Below, piece by piece: positions 5,605 to 6,859 of a stretch of 6,859 nucleotides of DNA. Numbering within the stretch: the stretch's first letter is position 1; each line of letters begins with the position of its first letter. The stretch comes from Novosphingobium sp. (lineage in GTDB: Bacteria; Pseudomonadota; Alphaproteobacteria; Sphingomonadales; Sphingomonadaceae). A model generated the notes under the pieces. That model did no database searches. It saw only the letters and a program-made list of their open reading frames with translations, and was not told the origin of the DNA. The translations under genes and the position numbers were made by a program. The stretch covers positions 1 to 6,859 of the forward strand of contig JAURNJ010000164.1 of NCBI GenBank assembly GCA_030830245.1, in the 5' to 3' direction.

Positions 5605-6734
5605 TCAATATCCCGCACCGCGCGCATCACCATTTCGCGCTGGACCTCGGACGGCCCCTCGAACAGTTCGAACACCTGCACGTCGCGCAGCAGCCGCTCC
5701 ACCACCGCGCCCTTGGCGATGCCATAGACGCCATGGACCGAGACCGCCATGCGCGCCACCCGGATCGCGGCATTGGTGACGAACAGCTTGGTCGTCGCCA
5801 GTTCGGTGATCGCGTCAGCGCCCTGGTCCTTGCAGGTGGCGGCCCAGTAAACCATCTGGCGTGAGGCCTCCAAAGCGGCGACCATTTCCGCGATCAGGTA
5901 GTGGATCGCCTGGAAATCGATAATCGGATGGCCCTGCTGCACCCGCTGTTTCGCATAGCGGGTCGCCTCCTCAAGGCAGGACTGCATCAGCCCGACGCAG
6001 ACCGCGCAAATACCGATCTTGCCGATCGGCATCACCTTGCGCAGCACCGTCGTCTTGATGCCGGTCTTGCCGCCAAGCAGGTTTTCATCGGGCACGAACA
6101 GATTGTCGAACTCGAGCTCGTTAAGCTCGGTGCCGCGCAGGCCCATGATCTCGATCTGCTGCCCCACCCGGAAGCCCGGCGCGTCGGTCGGCACGAGGAA
6201 CATGGAGAGGCCATCGTCGGGATCGCGGGCATAGACCACGCCCATCGCTGCGCTTGCGGCGTTGCTGATCCACAGCTTCCGGCCGCTGATGCTCCAGCCG
6301 CCATCAACCCTGGTGGCGCGCGTGGTCATCATCGAGATATCGCTGCCGGTCTGCGGTTCGGTGAAGGCCATGAAGCCAGTCTTGCTGCCATCCAGCAGCG
6401 CGGGAACCCACTGCTTGATCTGTTCGGGCGTCGCGCTTTCGAGCAGGATCCCGGCCACCAGCAGGTTGACCTGCAGGTAGATGCCCAGCACCGGCATGAC
6501 CCGGCCGATTTCCTCCTGAAGCACCGCCCAGGCGAGGAAGGATCCATCCGCGCCGCCGACCGCCGAGGGAAACGGCAGGCCAAAGGCGTCGATCTCGGCC
6601 AGCAAGGGCCGAACGCTTGCCGGGATGGGCTCGCCTGCATCGACCGTCGCGGCGAGTTCGCGGAAATTGCGCTCGGCCATGCGCCGGACGGTCATCCGGA
6701 ACTCTTCGATCTCAGGCGGGAGCGTCGAATGCAT
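5601..6734 (-). CDS. Acyl-CoA dehydrogenase (complete, FadE-type)
   Basis: This 377-residue protein has the normal length for the family. An N-terminal helical domain starts with LPPEIEEFRMTVRRMAERNF (5-24). FAD/acyl signature 1 is AFTEPQTGSDIS (123-134). The middle beta domain has ISGRKLWISNA (149-159) and MGLRGTELNELEFDNLFVP (197-215). The C-terminal bundle has VSVHGVYGIAKGAVVERLLRD (331-351) and then FELFEGPSEVQRE (355-367), with Glu359 at the catalytic-base position of short- and medium-chain enzymes. It should dehydrogenate an acyl-CoA at C2-C3 and pass electrons to ETF. The ATG at 6734 gives the standard N-terminus, though the ribosome binding site (CGGGG, about 10 bases upstream) is weak. 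It begins 23 bp after the stop of a partial upstream gene and overlaps the downstream reductase by 4 bases, so it is mid-operon. The family is certain; the acyl substrate is unknown. Confidence 0.93.
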   Translation of the reverse strand: MHSTLPPEIEEFRMTVRRMAERNFRELAATVDAGEPIPASVRPLLAEIDAFGLPFPSAVGGADGSFLAWAVLQEEIGRVMPVLGIYLQVNLLVAGILLESATPEQIKQWVPALLDGSKTGFMAFTEPQTGSDISMMTTRATRVDGGWSISGRKLWISNAASAAMGVVYARDPDDGLSMFLVPTDAPGFRVGQQIEIMGLRGTELNELEFDNLFVPDENLLGGKTGIKTTVLRKVMPIGKIGICAVCVGLMQSCLEEATRYAKQRVQQGHPIIDFQAIHYLIAEMVAALEASRQMVYWAATCKDQGADAITELATTKLFVTNAAIRVARMAVSVHGVYGIAKGAVVERLLRDVQVFELFEGPSEVQREMVMRAVRDIE

Positions 6735-6757
6735 GGCCGGTCGAGCCCCGATTCAGG

Positions 6758-6859
6758 TCAGTTGGAGGCGATGAAGTCCAACACCTGCGGGGCCAAAGTC
6801 GGCCAGCTGGTGAAAATCGTTACTCCAACGTCTCCCGCCCTCTGACGCGCCGACTGGTA
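6758..6859 (-). CDS. C-terminal fragment of an unidentified protein
   Basis: On the minus strand the frame is open from the window edge to TGA at 6760-6758, giving 33 residues that include GDVGVTIFTSWPTLAPQVLDF. Composition and third-position bias look coding, and a stop 23 bp before the next ATG fits an operon neighbour. The fragment has a strand-like stretch (VTIFTSW) followed by a helix, as in many Rossmann or TIM-barrel C-termini, but I do not recognise a family. It is too short to be sure it is a gene. Confidence 0.5.
   Translation of the reverse strand, partial: YQSARQRAGDVGVTIFTSWPTLAPQVLDFIASN

Noticed and set aside
5901..6845. Plus-strand open frame of 314 codons opposite the acyl-CoA dehydrogenase
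   Set aside because: Antisense to a full-length enzyme with all family signatures; composition (Arg, His, Asp, Ala) is that of a shadow frame.
1..6859. Mobile elements, CRISPR arrays, tRNA/rRNA and defence or toxin systems
   Set aside because: No transposase or integrase motifs, no regularly spaced direct repeats with spacers, no cloverleaf or rRNA-like sequence; nearly all DNA is accounted for by metabolic genes.

Overview
The window is a stretch of G+C-rich bacterial DNA (about two thirds G+C by eye), densely packed with catabolic-type genes. Long antisense shadow ORFs, strong third-position G/C bias, and the mix of acyl-CoA dehydrogenases, short-chain dehydrogenases, a SnoaL-like protein and a DxDxH amidohydrolase suggest an alphaproteobacterium of the sphingomonad type (Novosphingobium/Sphingobium-like). 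An actinobacterium is the main alternative. This assignment is inferred from protein style; no taxonomic marker gene is present.

Layout. The plus-strand block covers positions 1-4485. It opens with the C-terminus of an acyl-CoA dehydrogenase cut by the left edge (1-420). A 119-bp gap (421-539) follows, holding nested inverted repeats, a 10-bp phased repeat and a 12-bp palindrome. Then comes a tight five-gene run: a deazaflavin (F420)-type nitroreductase family protein (540-1040), two tandem paralogous short-chain dehydrogenases (1054-1899 and 1928-2767), an amidohydrolase-2 family protein (2778-3929) and a SnoaL/NTF2-like protein (3940-4485). Spacings within the run are 10-28 bp, and each gene has a recognisable ribosome binding site, so it is probably one transcript. 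The minus-strand block converges on it with only 9 bp between stop codons. Read 5'->3' on the minus strand it has the tail of an unidentified gene (6859-6758), a complete acyl-CoA dehydrogenase (6734-5601) and an MDR-type NADPH-dependent enone/alkenal reductase-like protein (5604-4495) whose GTG start overlaps the preceding stop as GTGA.

How the genes may work together (inference): acyl-CoA dehydrogenases introduce a double bond into a CoA ester; SDRs interconvert hydroxy and keto groups; the MDR and deazaflavin-type enzymes reduce C=C or quinone-like groups; the amidohydrolase cleaves or decarboxylates a C-C, C-O or C-N bond; the SnoaL-like protein isomerises, hydrates or dehydrates. This set fits degradation of a cyclic or branched compound (steroid, terpenoid or polycyclic) through CoA thioesters. 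The substrate cannot be read from the sequence. I see no mobile element, CRISPR array, tRNA, rRNA or toxin/defence gene. The items most worth a second look are the F420-family enzyme in a probable non-actinobacterial host, the tandem SDR pair, and the phased repeat upstream of the five-gene run.
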